Below are positions 54,031-63,281 of a stretch of DNA of 64,000 nucleotides, piece after piece. Position 1 is the stretch's first letter. The number at the start of each line of letters is the position of its first letter. This DNA is from an uncultured Flavobacteriaceae bacterium (GTDB taxonomy: Bacteria; Bacteroidota; Bacteroidia; Flavobacteriales; Flavobacteriaceae), in assembly GCA_905479625.1 (NCBI GenBank), contig CAJQNF010000065.1, forward strand, positions 1 to 64,000. The letters run 5' to 3'. Under the pieces are notes generated by a model, which saw only the letters and a program-made list of their open reading frames with translations, did not search any database and was not told where the DNA came from. Both the position numbers and the translations under genes were made by a program.

Positions 54031-54479
54031 TAGTTTGATTCAGAAACGATGCTTTTCTTTTTTTTAAGTTCTCCTGCTTGTTGTTCGAGAACCCTACCTT
54101 TTACCTTTAAAACCAAAGTTGGTTCATAAGCATTGGAGGTTATCGTAACAGTTTTTGAGAAAGGTCCAATTCTGTTAGTTGCATATTTAACTTTAATTTC
54201 ACCGCTCTCACCTGGCATGATGGGCTCCTCAGGTTTTGTAGGAACAGTACAGCCACAACTACCTTTAACGTTTGTTATGATCAACGGGGATTTACCCACA
54301 TTTTTGAATTTAAAAACTCTGTTACCATCCGAATTTGCAGCAATTTCTCCATAATCAATTACATCGCTTTCAAATTCAAAAACAGGTCCTGTATAATCTT
54401 TTCTAATTTCTTCTTTGGTTTGTCCATTCACTGAGAATGACATTACGCCGATAAATAATAAAACCAATATTTTTTTCAT
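54030..54479 (-). CDS. DUF1573 exported protein
   Basis: 149 residues with a signal peptide (about 1-19, SFSVNGQ). DUF1573 domain: DYGEIAANSDGNRVFKFKNVGKSPLIITNVKGSCGCTVP (about 41-80) with the characteristic CGC, then an Ig-like fold. Common in Bacteroidota, unknown function; a related fold occurs in ASPM/SPD2/Hydin-like domains. Ends in a Lys-rich tail. Divergent from valS. Confidence 0.9.
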   Translation of the reverse strand: MKKILVLLFIGVMSFSVNGQTKEEIRKDYTGPVFEFESDVIDYGEIAANSDGNRVFKFKNVGKSPLIITNVKGSCGCTVPTKPEEPIMPGESGEIKVKYATNRIGPFSKTVTITSNAYEPTLVLKVKGRVLEQQAGELKKKKSIVSESN

Positions 54480-54557
54480 GATAAATAATTTGATCCAAAA
54501 TTAATACATTTTCGAATAAATCTAACTTTAATTGGACGAATTTATTGCTTAAAATTG

Positions 54558-54565
54558 TAATTTTG
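54558..54565 (+). promoter_or_regulatory. -7 box TAATTTTG of valS
   Basis: Perfect TAnnTTTG match 27 bp before the ATG at 54592. A TTG at 54532-54534 is the nearest -33 candidate but with a 23-bp spacer. Confidence 0.5.
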
Positions 54566-54591
54566 CACACTATTTGACAAAAATTTAACAT

Positions 54592-57222
54592 ATGAATATC
54601 CCAGCAAAATACAATTCGCAATCGGTAGAGGAAAAATGGTATGCGTACTGGATGGAAAATAATTATTTTCACTCAGAACCAGATGAACGCGAGGCCTATA
54701 CCATAGTGATTCCTCCGCCAAATGTGACAGGGGTATTGCATATGGGCCATATGCTAAATAATACCATTCAGGATGTGTTGATACGCCGTAAGCGGATGCA
54801 GGGGTATAATGCATGCTGGGTTCCCGGAACCGATCATGCTTCCATAGCAACTGAAGCCAAAGTAGTTGCCAAGTTAAAGGAAGAAGGAATTGAAAAATCA
54901 GACCTAAGTAGAGAAGAGTTTATAGCCCATGCCTGGGAATGGACCGAAAAACACGGTGGGCTTATTTTAGAGCAATTGAAAAAACTGGGAGCTTCTTGTG
55001 ATTGGGAAAGGACAAAGTTTACAATGGATGAAGACCTTAACCGATCGGTCAATAAGATTTTTAAAGATTTACATGAAAAGGGATTGATCTATAAAGGCTA
55101 CCGAATGGTAAACTGGGATCCTGAAGCCAAAACAACCCTTAGTGACGAGGAGGTAATCCATATAGAAAAACCAGGTAAGTTGTACTATGTCAATTATGCT
55201 ATTGAAGGAAGTGACGAAGTAATTCAAATTGCAACGACCAGGCCTGAGACGATCTTGGGAGATACAGCCATATGCGTTCATCCTGATGATGAAAGATTTA
55301 CTCATTTGAAAGGTAAGAGGGCGATTGTGCCAATTGTTGGACGAGCCATTCCCATCATTGAAGATGCTTATGTTGATGTTGAATTCGGAACCGGAAGTTT
55401 GAAGATCACTCCGGCACATGACCCTAATGATAAGCTTATTGGGGAAAAACATCAATTAGAGGTGATCGATATCTTTAACGATGATGCAAGTTTAAATGCC
55501 AATGGATTGCATTATGAAGGTAAAGATCGTTTCGTAGTGAGGAAGGAGATTGTTAAAGAATTGGAGGAGAAGGGTTTTCTTGTGAAAACCGAGGATTATA
55601 TGCATAAGGTTGGTACCTCCGAGAGAACTAAAGCAGTGATCGAACCAAAAATCTCGGAGCAATGGTTTTTGAAAATGGAAGATTTGGCAAAACCTGCCAT
55701 TGATGCGGTATTAAACAGTGGAGATGTTCAATTGGTTCCTCATAAATTTGTCAATACGTATAGGCATTGGATGGAGAACATACGTGATTGGAATATTTCA
55801 AGACAGTTATATTGGGGGCACAGAATCCCAGCGTTTTATTACGGACAGGGAACAAATGATTATGTGGTTGCAGACTCCATAGAGGAGGCATTAAATTTAG
55901 CCAGAGAAAAAACCGGAAACGAATATTTAGGTCTTAATGACATAAGACAAGATGAAGATTCTCTGGATACATGGTTTTCTTCTTGGTTATGGCCAATCAG
56001 CGTTTTTGATGGTATTAATGAGCCAGAAAATGAAGATTTTAAATATTATTATCCTACGAATGATCTGGTAACAGGTCCTGATATTCTTTTTTTCTGGGTT
56101 GCCAGAATGATTATTGCAGGTTATGAGTTTGCTGGTGAAAAACCTTTTCAACATGTATATTTAACCGGACTTGTAAGAGATCAGCAAAGAAGAAAGATGT
56201 CTAAGTCATTGGGAAATTCACCTGACCCAATCGATTTGATGGATAACTACGGTGCAGATGGGGTAAGAGCCGGTATTTTAATGAGTTCCGCAGCAGGAAA
56301 TGATTTGTTGTTTGATGAAAGCCTGATGTTACAGGGAAGAAATTTTGCCAATAAAATATGGAATGGTTTCAGGCTTGTAAAAGGATGGGAAGTATCTGAA
56401 ACAGTTGCTCAGCCGGAATCGTCAAAAATTGCCATAGCCTGGTATAAAGCCAAGTTTCAAAAAACACTGGCCTTTATTGACGAGCAATTTGATCAATACA
56501 GATTATCTGATGCACTGACAGCAATTTATAAGTTGGTCTGGGATGATTTTTCTTCCTGGTATCTGGAAATGGTAAAACCAGAGTTTGGACAACCAATTGA
56601 TGCGGTTACTTTAAAGGCAACCGTTGATTTATTTGAAGATAATATTAAGATCCTTCACCCTTTTATGCCTTTTATCACAGAAGAGATCTGGCAATATTTT
56701 AAGGAAAGAAATGAGAAAGAAGCGCTCATTATTTCTTCATACCCTGTGCAAGAAGAATTGGACGGACGCATTTTGGAGGAGTTTGAAACAATCCAGGAAA
56801 TTATCTCGGCAGTAAGAAATATTCGCAAACAGAAGAATATCTCTTTTAAAGAATCTTTGGAACTTTTTCTACTCAAGAAGGATGAGGTCAATACTGATTT
56901 CTATTCACTTATAAATAAGATGTGTAATATTTCTAAGGTGGAAGAGACTCAGGAGAAAATTGAAAAGGCTTTGACTTTCAGAGTTGGTTCGAATGAGTTC
57001 TTTATTCCTTTTGCGCTGCAGATTGATGTTGAAGCTGAAACGAAAAAACTAAACGAGGAACTTGCATATCATAAAGGATTCCTGGCATCTGTACAAAAAA
57101 AGTTGAGTAATGAAAGGTTTGTAAACAATGCTCCTGAGCAGGTCATAACCAATGAAAGAAAAAAAGAAGCTGATGCTATAGCGAAAATTGCGATGGTTGA
57201 AAAAAGTCTTGCTTCTTTGTAA
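54592..57222 (+). CDS. valS: Valyl-tRNA synthetase
   Basis: 876 residues, class I. HIGH motif as [14 protein letters not shown] (about 43-56), KMSKS near residue 533, the editing domain around 190-330 ([12 protein letters not shown]), anticodon-binding domain, and the C-terminal coiled coil (about 810-875) typical of ValRS. Charges tRNA-Val. Convergent with the next gene with 11 bp between them. Confidence 0.97.
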   Translation: MNIPAKYNSQSVEEKWYAYWMENNYFHSEPDEREAYTIVIPPPNVTGVLHMGHMLNNTIQDVLIRRKRMQGYNACWVPGTDHASIATEAKVVAKLKEEGIEKSDLSREEFIAHAWEWTEKHGGLILEQLKKLGASCDWERTKFTMDEDLNRSVNKIFKDLHEKGLIYKGYRMVNWDPEAKTTLSDEEVIHIEKPGKLYYVNYAIEGSDEVIQIATTRPETILGDTAICVHPDDERFTHLKGKRAIVPIVGRAIPIIEDAYVDVEFGTGSLKITPAHDPNDKLIGEKHQLEVIDIFNDDASLNANGLHYEGKDRFVVRKEIVKELEEKGFLVKTEDYMHKVGTSERTKAVIEPKISEQWFLKMEDLAKPAIDAVLNSGDVQLVPHKFVNTYRHWMENIRDWNISRQLYWGHRIPAFYYGQGTNDYVVADSIEEALNLAREKTGNEYLGLNDIRQDEDSLDTWFSSWLWPISVFDGINEPENEDFKYYYPTNDLVTGPDILFFWVARMIIAGYEFAGEKPFQHVYLTGLVRDQQRRKMSKSLGNSPDPIDLMDNYGADGVRAGILMSSAAGNDLLFDESLMLQGRNFANKIWNGFRLVKGWEVSETVAQPESSKIAIAWYKAKFQKTLAFIDEQFDQYRLSDALTAIYKLVWDDFSSWYLEMVKPEFGQPIDAVTLKATVDLFEDNIKILHPFMPFITEEIWQYFKERNEKEALIISSYPVQEELDGRILEEFETIQEIISAVRNIRKQKNISFKESLELFLLKKDEVNTDFYSLINKMCNISKVEETQEKIEKALTFRVGSNEFFIPFALQIDVEAETKKLNEELAYHKGFLASVQKKLSNERFVNNAPEQVITNERKKEADAIAKIAMVEKSLASL

Positions 57223-57233
57223 GAGTAACTGCT

Positions 57234-57650
57234 TTATTTGGTTGTTTTACCCTTGAGGCTGTCTGTAAAAACTTGATCAACGGGTTCCCAAAGTTCTATT
57301 TTATTGCCATCAGGATCCATGATGTGGACGAACTTGCCATAATCATAGGTCTCAATCTTATCACAGATCGTTACACCTTCTTTTCGAAGTTCGTCTACCA
57401 AGGCTTCCAGATCGGCAACCCTATAATTGATCATGAACTCTTTTTTTGAAGGCTCAAAATATTTGGTATCATCTTTAAATGGGCTCCACTGCAAATAATT
57501 GACCTGATCAGGATCGTTAGCATTTCTGAACTCAAAAGGAGAACCATAGGCGTCAACAACTAATCCCAGATTTTTATGATACCAATCCTTTATTTTGGCT
57601 GGATCTGAGGTTTTGAAAAAGATGCCACCAATTCCCGTTACTTTTTTCAT
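57234..57650 (-). CDS. VOC family (glyoxalase/dioxygenase-like) protein
   Basis: 138 residues, one VOC module: KVTGIGGIFFKTSDPAKIKDWYHKNLGL at the start and KFVHIMDPDGNKIELWEPVD at the end, with Glu in the metal site. Many flavobacterial homologues are annotated as glyoxalase/bleomycin-resistance type; the substrate cannot be told. Cotranscribed with the YceI gene (3 bp between them). Confidence 0.88.
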   Translation of the reverse strand: MKKVTGIGGIFFKTSDPAKIKDWYHKNLGLVVDAYGSPFEFRNANDPDQVNYLQWSPFKDDTKYFEPSKKEFMINYRVADLEALVDELRKEGVTICDKIETYDYGKFVHIMDPDGNKIELWEPVDQVFTDSLKGKTTK

Positions 57651-57653
57651 TCG

Positions 57654-58271
57654 TTACTTTTTGACTGTCAGTATTTTTGCACTGAGACCAACTTCATCCC
57701 AGGTTTTACTCACTCCATCCGGGCCGGTATGCAATGCTAAGCAGGCCTGGTGAATTGAAGCAAGCGCATTTTGAGTTTCCCAGATATTGAGATCCATTGT
57801 GGCATTAATCAAGATGGTATCTTTGCTCATTTCATAAGTAAATGGAAGCTCTTTTGTGACACCGTTCATAGAAAGAGCAATGTTTCCATTGCTTGCGTCT
57901 TTAACGGAGAATTTTCCTTTTAGGTTTAGGGTATTTTCCATAACCCCAAAAAAGAGTCTCTTTAACTTTCCATCTCTTATAGTGTCTTTTGAATAAATGC
58001 TAGAAACCGGGATTTCAAATTCAAGTCCTTCCAGTGAAGCAGCAGCAGTGCTTCCACTATTCATTTCAGTAATACTAATTTCTTTAAATGTACCCTTTAC
58101 AGCAACCTTGTCTGTGGTTTTATACCCAATCCATTGAACTGTAGAGTTTTCACCATCAACGCTATACGATGCTGCGTTTTTTAAAGTTTCATCAGTTTTC
58201 TTTTCCTTGGCACAGGAAAATAAAAACAAAGCAAAAATGCTAACAAGGCAAATATTTAAAATCTTCTTCAT
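57654..58271 (-). CDS. YceI family lipoprotein
   Basis: 205 residues. Lipobox LFLFSC with Cys20. The YceI lipocalin-like beta-barrel (about 35-203: YSVDGENSTVQWIGYKTTDKVAVKGTF at the start) usually holds an isoprenoid or fatty amide in its tunnel. Probably in the periplasm, lipid-bound. Upstream of the VOC gene. Confidence 0.9.
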   Translation of the reverse strand: MKKILNICLVSIFALFLFSCAKEKKTDETLKNAASYSVDGENSTVQWIGYKTTDKVAVKGTFKEISITEMNSGSTAAASLEGLEFEIPVSSIYSKDTIRDGKLKRLFFGVMENTLNLKGKFSVKDASNGNIALSMNGVTKELPFTYEMSKDTILINATMDLNIWETQNALASIHQACLALHTGPDGVSKTWDEVGLSAKILTVKK

Positions 58272-58304
58272 GTTATTTTTATTAGTAGTTAGTAGTCGTT
58301 TTTG

Positions 58305-58574
58305 TTAAAGAACCTTTTTGCCGGTATATTTTTCGACAAGTCGGATATATTCTATTTTGGCCTCATCTTGAGAAATATTGGCCATCTGAAAATAAGCATT
58401 TAATTTGAAGGCATTTCTGACCATATCATCGCCAGATGGAATGACTATAGAATCTTTGGTTGTTGCGTGCTTGTAATAGGAGTAAAATTGAAGCATGATA
58501 TCAGGGGGCAGCTTTTTAGTCATGGCGGAGGCCATTTCAAAAGCTTTGTGAAATCTTCTTTCTAAATCATCCAT
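58305..58574 (-). CDS. Acyl-CoA-binding protein
   Basis: 89 residues, the normal ACBP size. LERRFHKAFEMASAMTKKLPPDIMLQFYSYYKHAT and IEYIRLVEKYTG hold the conserved Lys/Tyr that contact the CoA 3'-phosphate (YYKHAT). ACBPs carry long-chain acyl-CoA; they are rare in bacteria but usual in Bacteroidota. Its start overlaps the stop of psd (58574), so it forms part of the phospholipid operon. Confidence 0.9.
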   Translation of the reverse strand: MDDLERRFHKAFEMASAMTKKLPPDIMLQFYSYYKHATTKDSIVIPSGDDMVRNAFKLNAYFQMANISQDEAKIEYIRLVEKYTGKKVL

Positions 58575-59224
58575 TATTTAGAAGCCAGGATGGTTTCTCC
58601 ACCTTTAGTTTTTTGATTCAGGTTAACTTCAATCTTCATATCCAAAGGTACAAAAATATCTATTCGTGAACCAAATTTGATAAAACCGGCATCTTCTCCC
58701 TGAATTACATTTTGTTCCGTTTTGGCATAATTTACGATTCTTCTTGCCACAGCACCGGCAATTTGACGGTAAAGTATTTCTCCCGAGCTGTTATTTTCAA
58801 CAACAATTGTTGTTCGTTCATTTTCTTCAGAAGACTTAGGATGCCAGGCTACGAGATATTTGCCAGGATGGTATTTACTGTATTTAACCCTTCCTGAAAC
58901 AGGATATCTGGTAACATGAACGTTTAAAGGAGACATAAAGATGGAGATCTGCCTTCTTTTGTCCTTAAAATACTCCTTTTCCAACACTTCTTCGATCACA
59001 ACCACTTTCCCATCTGCAGGAGCTATGATCTGCCCATCATTAATAATGGTATTTCTCTTAGGGTCTCTAAAGAATTGAAGGACTAAAATGAAGCCAATCA
59101 AGAGCAGAATCATTAAAGATTTCTGTAACCAGTAGTTCGCTATAAAATTGTCGATCAATAATAAGCCACTGACCATAATAAGGGCAGTCACTAAAATAAT
59201 CTTAAAACCTTCTTTGTGAAACAT
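58574..59224 (-). CDS. psd: Phosphatidylserine decarboxylase, short type
   Basis: 216 residues. Two membrane helices (about 8-50), then the PSD core with DGKVV (71-75), the histidine site FMSPLNVHVTRYPVSG (96-111) and the self-cleavage site KFGSRID with Ser186, which becomes the pyruvoyl group. Converts phosphatidylserine to phosphatidylethanolamine. It overlaps cdsA by one base (59224) and ACBP by one base. Confidence 0.95.
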   Translation of the reverse strand: MFHKEGFKIILVTALIMVSGLLLIDNFIANYWLQKSLMILLLIGFILVLQFFRDPKRNTIINDGQIIAPADGKVVVIEEVLEKEYFKDKRRQISIFMSPLNVHVTRYPVSGRVKYSKYHPGKYLVAWHPKSSEENERTTIVVENNSSGEILYRQIAGAVARRIVNYAKTEQNVIQGEDAGFIKFGSRIDIFVPLDMKIEVNLNQKTKGGETILASK

Positions 59225-60045
59225 TATGTGGTAAGGAATAAATAAATAAATATAAATGGTGTAGCAAAGATAATACTATCTAATCTATCTAAAAAACCTC
59301 CATGGCCGGGAAGAAGGTTACTACTGTCTTTAACTTTAGCCTGACGCTTAAACATAGACTCAATCAAATCACCCAAAACACCGAAAATACTTACAATAAT
59401 AGCAATTGTAAACCATTGAATCGGTTGAATACTCGTGCAATACGATGCGACAAAGTATCCAGCTATAAAAGTAAAAATGAACCCACCTAAAAAGCCTTCT
59501 ATAGTCTTATTAGGGGAAACCCTTTCTATCAATTTATGCTTTCCGAAGTTCTTGCCTATTAAAAAAGCAAAAACATCATTACTCCATATTAAAATGAATA
59601 TCCCAATAATGATGGAAGTGTCAAAGCCACCATCAAAATTTAAATAAGGAATTTTAATCAATAAAGAAAATGGGATAATGATATACATCAAAGTCAAAAA
59701 GTTCTTTCCGAGGTATTGCCTTGCGACCTTCCTGGAGGATACCAGGGCAAGGATAAAAGAAAAATAAATGGCTGTAAGAAATATTGACAAAATGATCTTT
59801 TCAGAAAAATCATCTTCAAAGACCACGATATTATTATTAGAGATCACAGCGGTGAAAAAACAAGTTGCGCCTAATAGATAAGGAAAAATACTTTTCAGTT
59901 CAATAATTTTTATGAATTCGTAAATACAAATCATCATAAAAACCAGAAATAAACTATAAAAGAACAAGGAGCCCAGAAGACATGAAGAAATAACAAGGCC
60001 CACGTATAATAGGCCAAAAACAATTCGTTTGGTAAAGTTGTTCAT
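59224..60045 (-). CDS. cdsA: Phosphatidate cytidylyltransferase CdsA
   Basis: 273 residues, seven to eight membrane helices. The CDS signature SPNKTIEGFLGG (about 176-187) and GVLGDLIESMFKRQAKVKDS...LPGHGGFLDRLDS (about 219-255) are complete. Makes CDP-diacylglycerol from phosphatidate and CTP, the precursor for phosphatidylserine that the next gene's product decarboxylates. 4 bp after the LUD gene. Confidence 0.96.
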   Translation of the reverse strand: MNNFTKRIVFGLLYVGLVISSCLLGSLFFYSLFLVFMMICIYEFIKIIELKSIFPYLLGATCFFTAVISNNNIVVFEDDFSEKIILSIFLTAIYFSFILALVSSRKVARQYLGKNFLTLMYIIIPFSLLIKIPYLNFDGGFDTSIIIGIFILIWSNDVFAFLIGKNFGKHKLIERVSPNKTIEGFLGGFIFTFIAGYFVASYCTSIQPIQWFTIAIIVSIFGVLGDLIESMFKRQAKVKDSSNLLPGHGGFLDRLDSIIFATPFIFIYLFLTT

Positions 60046-60049
60046 GAAT

Positions 60050-60655
60050 TTATAAATCTTCTAACAGTAGCAAATATAGCGTTTTGGAATTAGTATTTCC
60101 ATAACTCATGAAATCAGTTTCTGTCTTGTTTATAATAAAATCTTTAATTGAACTGATAATCGTTGGGGAATTTTTTTCAGATCGGTTCCTTATTCCTGAA
60201 ATCCCGTCTCTTGAATCATTTACAATCTGACTTGTTTTGGCATAAACAATGAAGTTACTAGGCAGTTCTTTTAATTTTTTATCTTTTAATTGCTTTGATG
60301 AAAACATGATACTGCCATCATGAGCAATCAGACATTCACAATGGGTCATAAAGGGCAGCGATGAAATAATTTTACTGGTTTTGGCACTTTTAATACGCGT
60401 CAGTAACTCTCTCAACTCATCATTAAACGTCACCACGTTATTCCATTGATTTTCCTGAAGAACTTGTACCAAATTCTTTTCTACTTCTTCGATATCCGAA
60501 CAATACAGGAATTTACCTCCTTTATGTATAAACTTCTTCACAAAAAGCTCATCAATAGAGAGATCGTCGTCTTGTTCTATCTCTTTTTCACTTTCTTCTT
60601 GCTGAGAAGTTTTAATGATATTTTTAAAAAATTTATTAAAAAAACTCATAACCAA
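60050..60655 (-). CDS. LUD domain protein (LutC/YkgG-like)
   Basis: 201 residues. LUD fold (PF02589) with NNVVTFNDELRELL, FMTHCECLIAHDGSIMFSS and IISSLPF. In lactate-utilisation operons such proteins pair with LutA/LutB; here it stands alone between ftsH and cdsA, a position conserved in flavobacteria, so its role is not lactate oxidation in an obvious way. Unknown function. Confidence 0.8.
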   Translation of the reverse strand: MVMSFFNKFFKNIIKTSQQEESEKEIEQDDDLSIDELFVKKFIHKGGKFLYCSDIEEVEKNLVQVLQENQWNNVVTFNDELRELLTRIKSAKTSKIISSLPFMTHCECLIAHDGSIMFSSKQLKDKKLKELPSNFIVYAKTSQIVNDSRDGISGIRNRSEKNSPTIISSIKDFIINKTETDFMSYGNTNSKTLYLLLLEDL

Positions 60656-60688
60656 ATTGTATAGTTCAAATGTACAAAAACACTTTGA

Positions 60689-62809
60689 TTATTTTGAATT
60701 TTCCTCTTTAATTTCCTTCTGAGGGCTTTCCGTTTCTTTAGATTTAGATTCTGGTTTAGCCTCAGCAATTTCCTCCTTAGAATTATTTGTTTCTTTAGAT
60801 TCAGATTCTGTTTTAGCTTCTTTAACTTCCTGCTTAGAACTTTCTTTTTCTTTAGGCTTAGATTGTGTTTTAGCCTCAGCAATTTCTTTTGCAAATGGTC
60901 TCTCTCCAAAAATCTTTTTAAGATCACCTTCAAAAATCACCTCTTTTTCGGTAAGTATTTCGGCAAGTTGAATTAGCTTATCCTTGTGGAGCTTAAGAAT
61001 TTCGATAGCTCTATCATATTGTTTTTCAATTATTTTTGAAATTTCTTCATCAATGGTTTGAGCAGTCAATTCACTATAAGGTTTTGTAAACCCATATTCA
61101 TTCTGTCCGCTAGAATCGTAATAGGTAATGTTCCCAATCTTGTCGTTAAGACCGTAGATACTTACTATTGCTCTGGCTTGTCTTGTAACTTTTTCAAGAT
61201 CATTCAAAGCCCCAGTAGAAATTTTATCAAACATTACTTTTTCAGCAGCTCTTCCTCCTAAGGTAGCACACATTTCATCCAGCATCTGATCAGTTTCAAC
61301 AATTTGTCTTTCTTCAGGCAGGTACCAGGCAGCTCCCAGAGATTTCCCTCTTGGAACAATAGTCACCTTGACTAATGGAGCAGCATGTTCTAACATCCAG
61401 CTAACAGTGGCATGTCCTGCTTCGTGGTAGGCAATTGTTTTTTTCTCTTTAATTGTAATGATCTTGTTCTTTTTTTCAAGCCCACCAACAATTCTATCCA
61501 CGGCATCAAGAAAATCTTGATGGTGTACACTTTTTTTACTTTTTCTGGCAGCAACTAAGGCAGATTCATTACATACATTAGCAATGTCAGCTCCTGAAAA
61601 TCCTGGTGTTTGTTTTGATAAAAACTCTAAATCAACATCTTTTGCTAATTTTAGTGGTTTTACATGAACATCGAAAATCTGTTTTCTTTCGTTTTTATCA
61701 GGAAGGTCAACATAGATCTGACGATCAAATCTACCAGCTCTCATCAAGGCTTTGTCCAAAACATCAGCCCTGTTTGTTGCCGCGACAACAATGACATTCA
61801 CATCGGTACCAAAACCGTCCATTTCTGTTAGTAACTGGTTGAGTGTATTTTCTCTTTCATCATTTCCACCTGTAATACTATTCTTCCCACGTGCTCTTCC
61901 TATTGCATCAATCTCATCAATAAATATAATGGAAGGTGATTTAGCAGCAGCCTGTTTGAAAAGGTCTCTCACTCTAGAAGCACCAACTCCAACAAACATT
62001 TCAACGAAATCTGATCCGGATAAAGAGAAGAAAGGAACCCCTGCTTCACCTGCAACAGCTTTGGCCAATAAGGTCTTTCCTGTTCCGGGAGGACCTACTA
62101 ATAATGCTCCTTTAGGAATCTTTCCACCAAGATTTGTGTATTTACCAGGGTTCTTAAGAAAATCAACGATCTCCTGAACTTCTTCCTTTGCACCTTCCAA
62201 ACCGGCAACATCTTTAAAAGAGGTTCGAACCTTTGTGTTTTCATCAAAAACCTTGGCCTTTGATTTTCCAATATTGAAGATCTGGCCTCCTGCGCCACCT
62301 CCGCCACCTCCAGACATTCTTTTCATAAAGAAAATCCAAAGTCCTATAATAAATATAAAAGGCAACCAAACAAGGAAAGAATCAAAGAAACTCGTTCTTG
62401 TCGTATTGTCTTTGTCAAAGTCTAAATCAAATTCAGCTTTTGAACTGTCAAGGTTCTTTTCAAAATTTTGTAGATCTCCAAAGTCATAAATATAGACAGG
62501 AGTTGTTTGTCCAAAAACTGATGGGGCTTTATTCTTTTTATATCTATCCTTGGTGTTTAATGCTTCACTTTTGATGGTAAGTTGTGCAATATCTCCGTTG
62601 ACAATCAGAATTTTATCAATATCATTCTCATTGAGAATATCATTAAATTCATTTTGGGTTAACTTATTGCTTGCCAGGTCAGAACTATTAAGCAGCTGAT
62701 ACCCTATAAGTAGCGCAAAAATAATTCCGTAAATCCAATAAAAATTGAATTTGAAATTAAATTGCTTAAAAGGTGAGTTATTGTCTTTATTTGGTTTTTC
62801 TTTTTTCAT
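60689..62809 (-). CDS. ftsH: ATP-dependent zinc metalloprotease FtsH
   Basis: 706 residues. N-terminal membrane helix at about 25-42 and second at about 136-153, AAA domain with GPPGTGKT (near 233) and FIDEIDAIG, SRH arginine finger, and the zinc protease domain with HEAGH at 462-466. Degrades membrane and short-lived soluble proteins. The C-terminal tail after about 640 is built of three 19-residue charged repeats. Follows rsfS by 25 bp in the same operon. Confidence 0.97.
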   Translation of the reverse strand: MKKEKPNKDNNSPFKQFNFKFNFYWIYGIIFALLIGYQLLNSSDLASNKLTQNEFNDILNENDIDKILIVNGDIAQLTIKSEALNTKDRYKKNKAPSVFGQTTPVYIYDFGDLQNFEKNLDSSKAEFDLDFDKDNTTRTSFFDSFLVWLPFIFIIGLWIFFMKRMSGGGGGGAGGQIFNIGKSKAKVFDENTKVRTSFKDVAGLEGAKEEVQEIVDFLKNPGKYTNLGGKIPKGALLVGPPGTGKTLLAKAVAGEAGVPFFSLSGSDFVEMFVGVGASRVRDLFKQAAAKSPSIIFIDEIDAIGRARGKNSITGGNDERENTLNQLLTEMDGFGTDVNVIVVAATNRADVLDKALMRAGRFDRQIYVDLPDKNERKQIFDVHVKPLKLAKDVDLEFLSKQTPGFSGADIANVCNESALVAARKSKKSVHHQDFLDAVDRIVGGLEKKNKIITIKEKKTIAYHEAGHATVSWMLEHAAPLVKVTIVPRGKSLGAAWYLPEERQIVETDQMLDEMCATLGGRAAEKVMFDKISTGALNDLEKVTRQARAIVSIYGLNDKIGNITYYDSSGQNEYGFTKPYSELTAQTIDEEISKIIEKQYDRAIEILKLHKDKLIQLAEILTEKEVIFEGDLKKIFGERPFAKEIAEAKTQSKPKEKESSKQEVKEAKTESESKETNNSKEEIAEAKPESKSKETESPQKEIKEENSK
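60716..60886 (-). repeat. Three 57-bp tandem repeats encoding the FtsH tail
   Basis: Residues 642-698 fall into three 19-residue units beginning EIAEAKTQ, EVKEAKTE and EIAEAKPE, each Lys/Glu/Ser-rich, followed by a partial fourth (EIKEENSK). The underlying DNA repeats with about the same period. Repeat number probably varies between strains. Confidence 0.85.
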
Positions 62810-62834
62810 AAAATAAGTTTAACGATTGCTGCTT

Positions 62835-63206
62835 TTAAAAAGCACTTTCAATGTTTGTGATTTTTCCGTCTCCCCAAAGCTCTTCCAAGTTGTAAAATTG
62901 TCTTACCTGTTTTTGGAAAACGTGAACCACAATATTTACATAATCAATTAAAATCCACTCTGCATTGCTTTCGCCTTCTACATGCCATGGTTTGTCCTTA
63001 AGACTTTTACTTACATTTTTTTGTATAGAGGCAGCAATGGCACTTACTTGGGTGTTGGAAGCTCCATCACACAGAATAAAATAATCACAAACAGTATTTT
63101 CAATTTCTCTTAAATCAATGATTGAAATATTTTCACCTTTAACATCCTCAATTCCCTTTATAACTTCAGCGATCAACTGATCCAAATCAACTATTCTTTT
63201 TGCCAT
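62835..63206 (-). CDS. rsfS: Ribosomal silencing factor RsfS
   Basis: 123 residues. VIKGIEDVKGENISIIDLREI, DYFILCDGASNTQVSAIAASI, WHVEGESNAEWILIDYVNIVVHVF match RsfS (Iojap/YbeB). Binds ribosomal protein L14 and keeps the subunits apart during starvation. First gene of the ftsH-LUD-cdsA-psd-ACBP operon; a perfect minus-strand TACATTTG box lies at 63236-63229. Confidence 0.95.
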   Translation of the reverse strand: MAKRIVDLDQLIAEVIKGIEDVKGENISIIDLREIENTVCDYFILCDGASNTQVSAIAASIQKNVSKSLKDKPWHVEGESNAEWILIDYVNIVVHVFQKQVRQFYNLEELWGDGKITNIESAF

Positions 63207-63281
63207 TAAATTGTTTCAAAATTTCTTGCAAATGTATCACATTTTTATCACTTTAGATGTTCTATAATTGCAATATTACAC

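Noticed and set aside
60646-60933. Lys/Leu-rich open frame on the minus strand over the FtsH tail
   Set aside because: It is a shifted-frame reading of the 57-bp repeats of ftsH; repeated DNA keeps several frames open.
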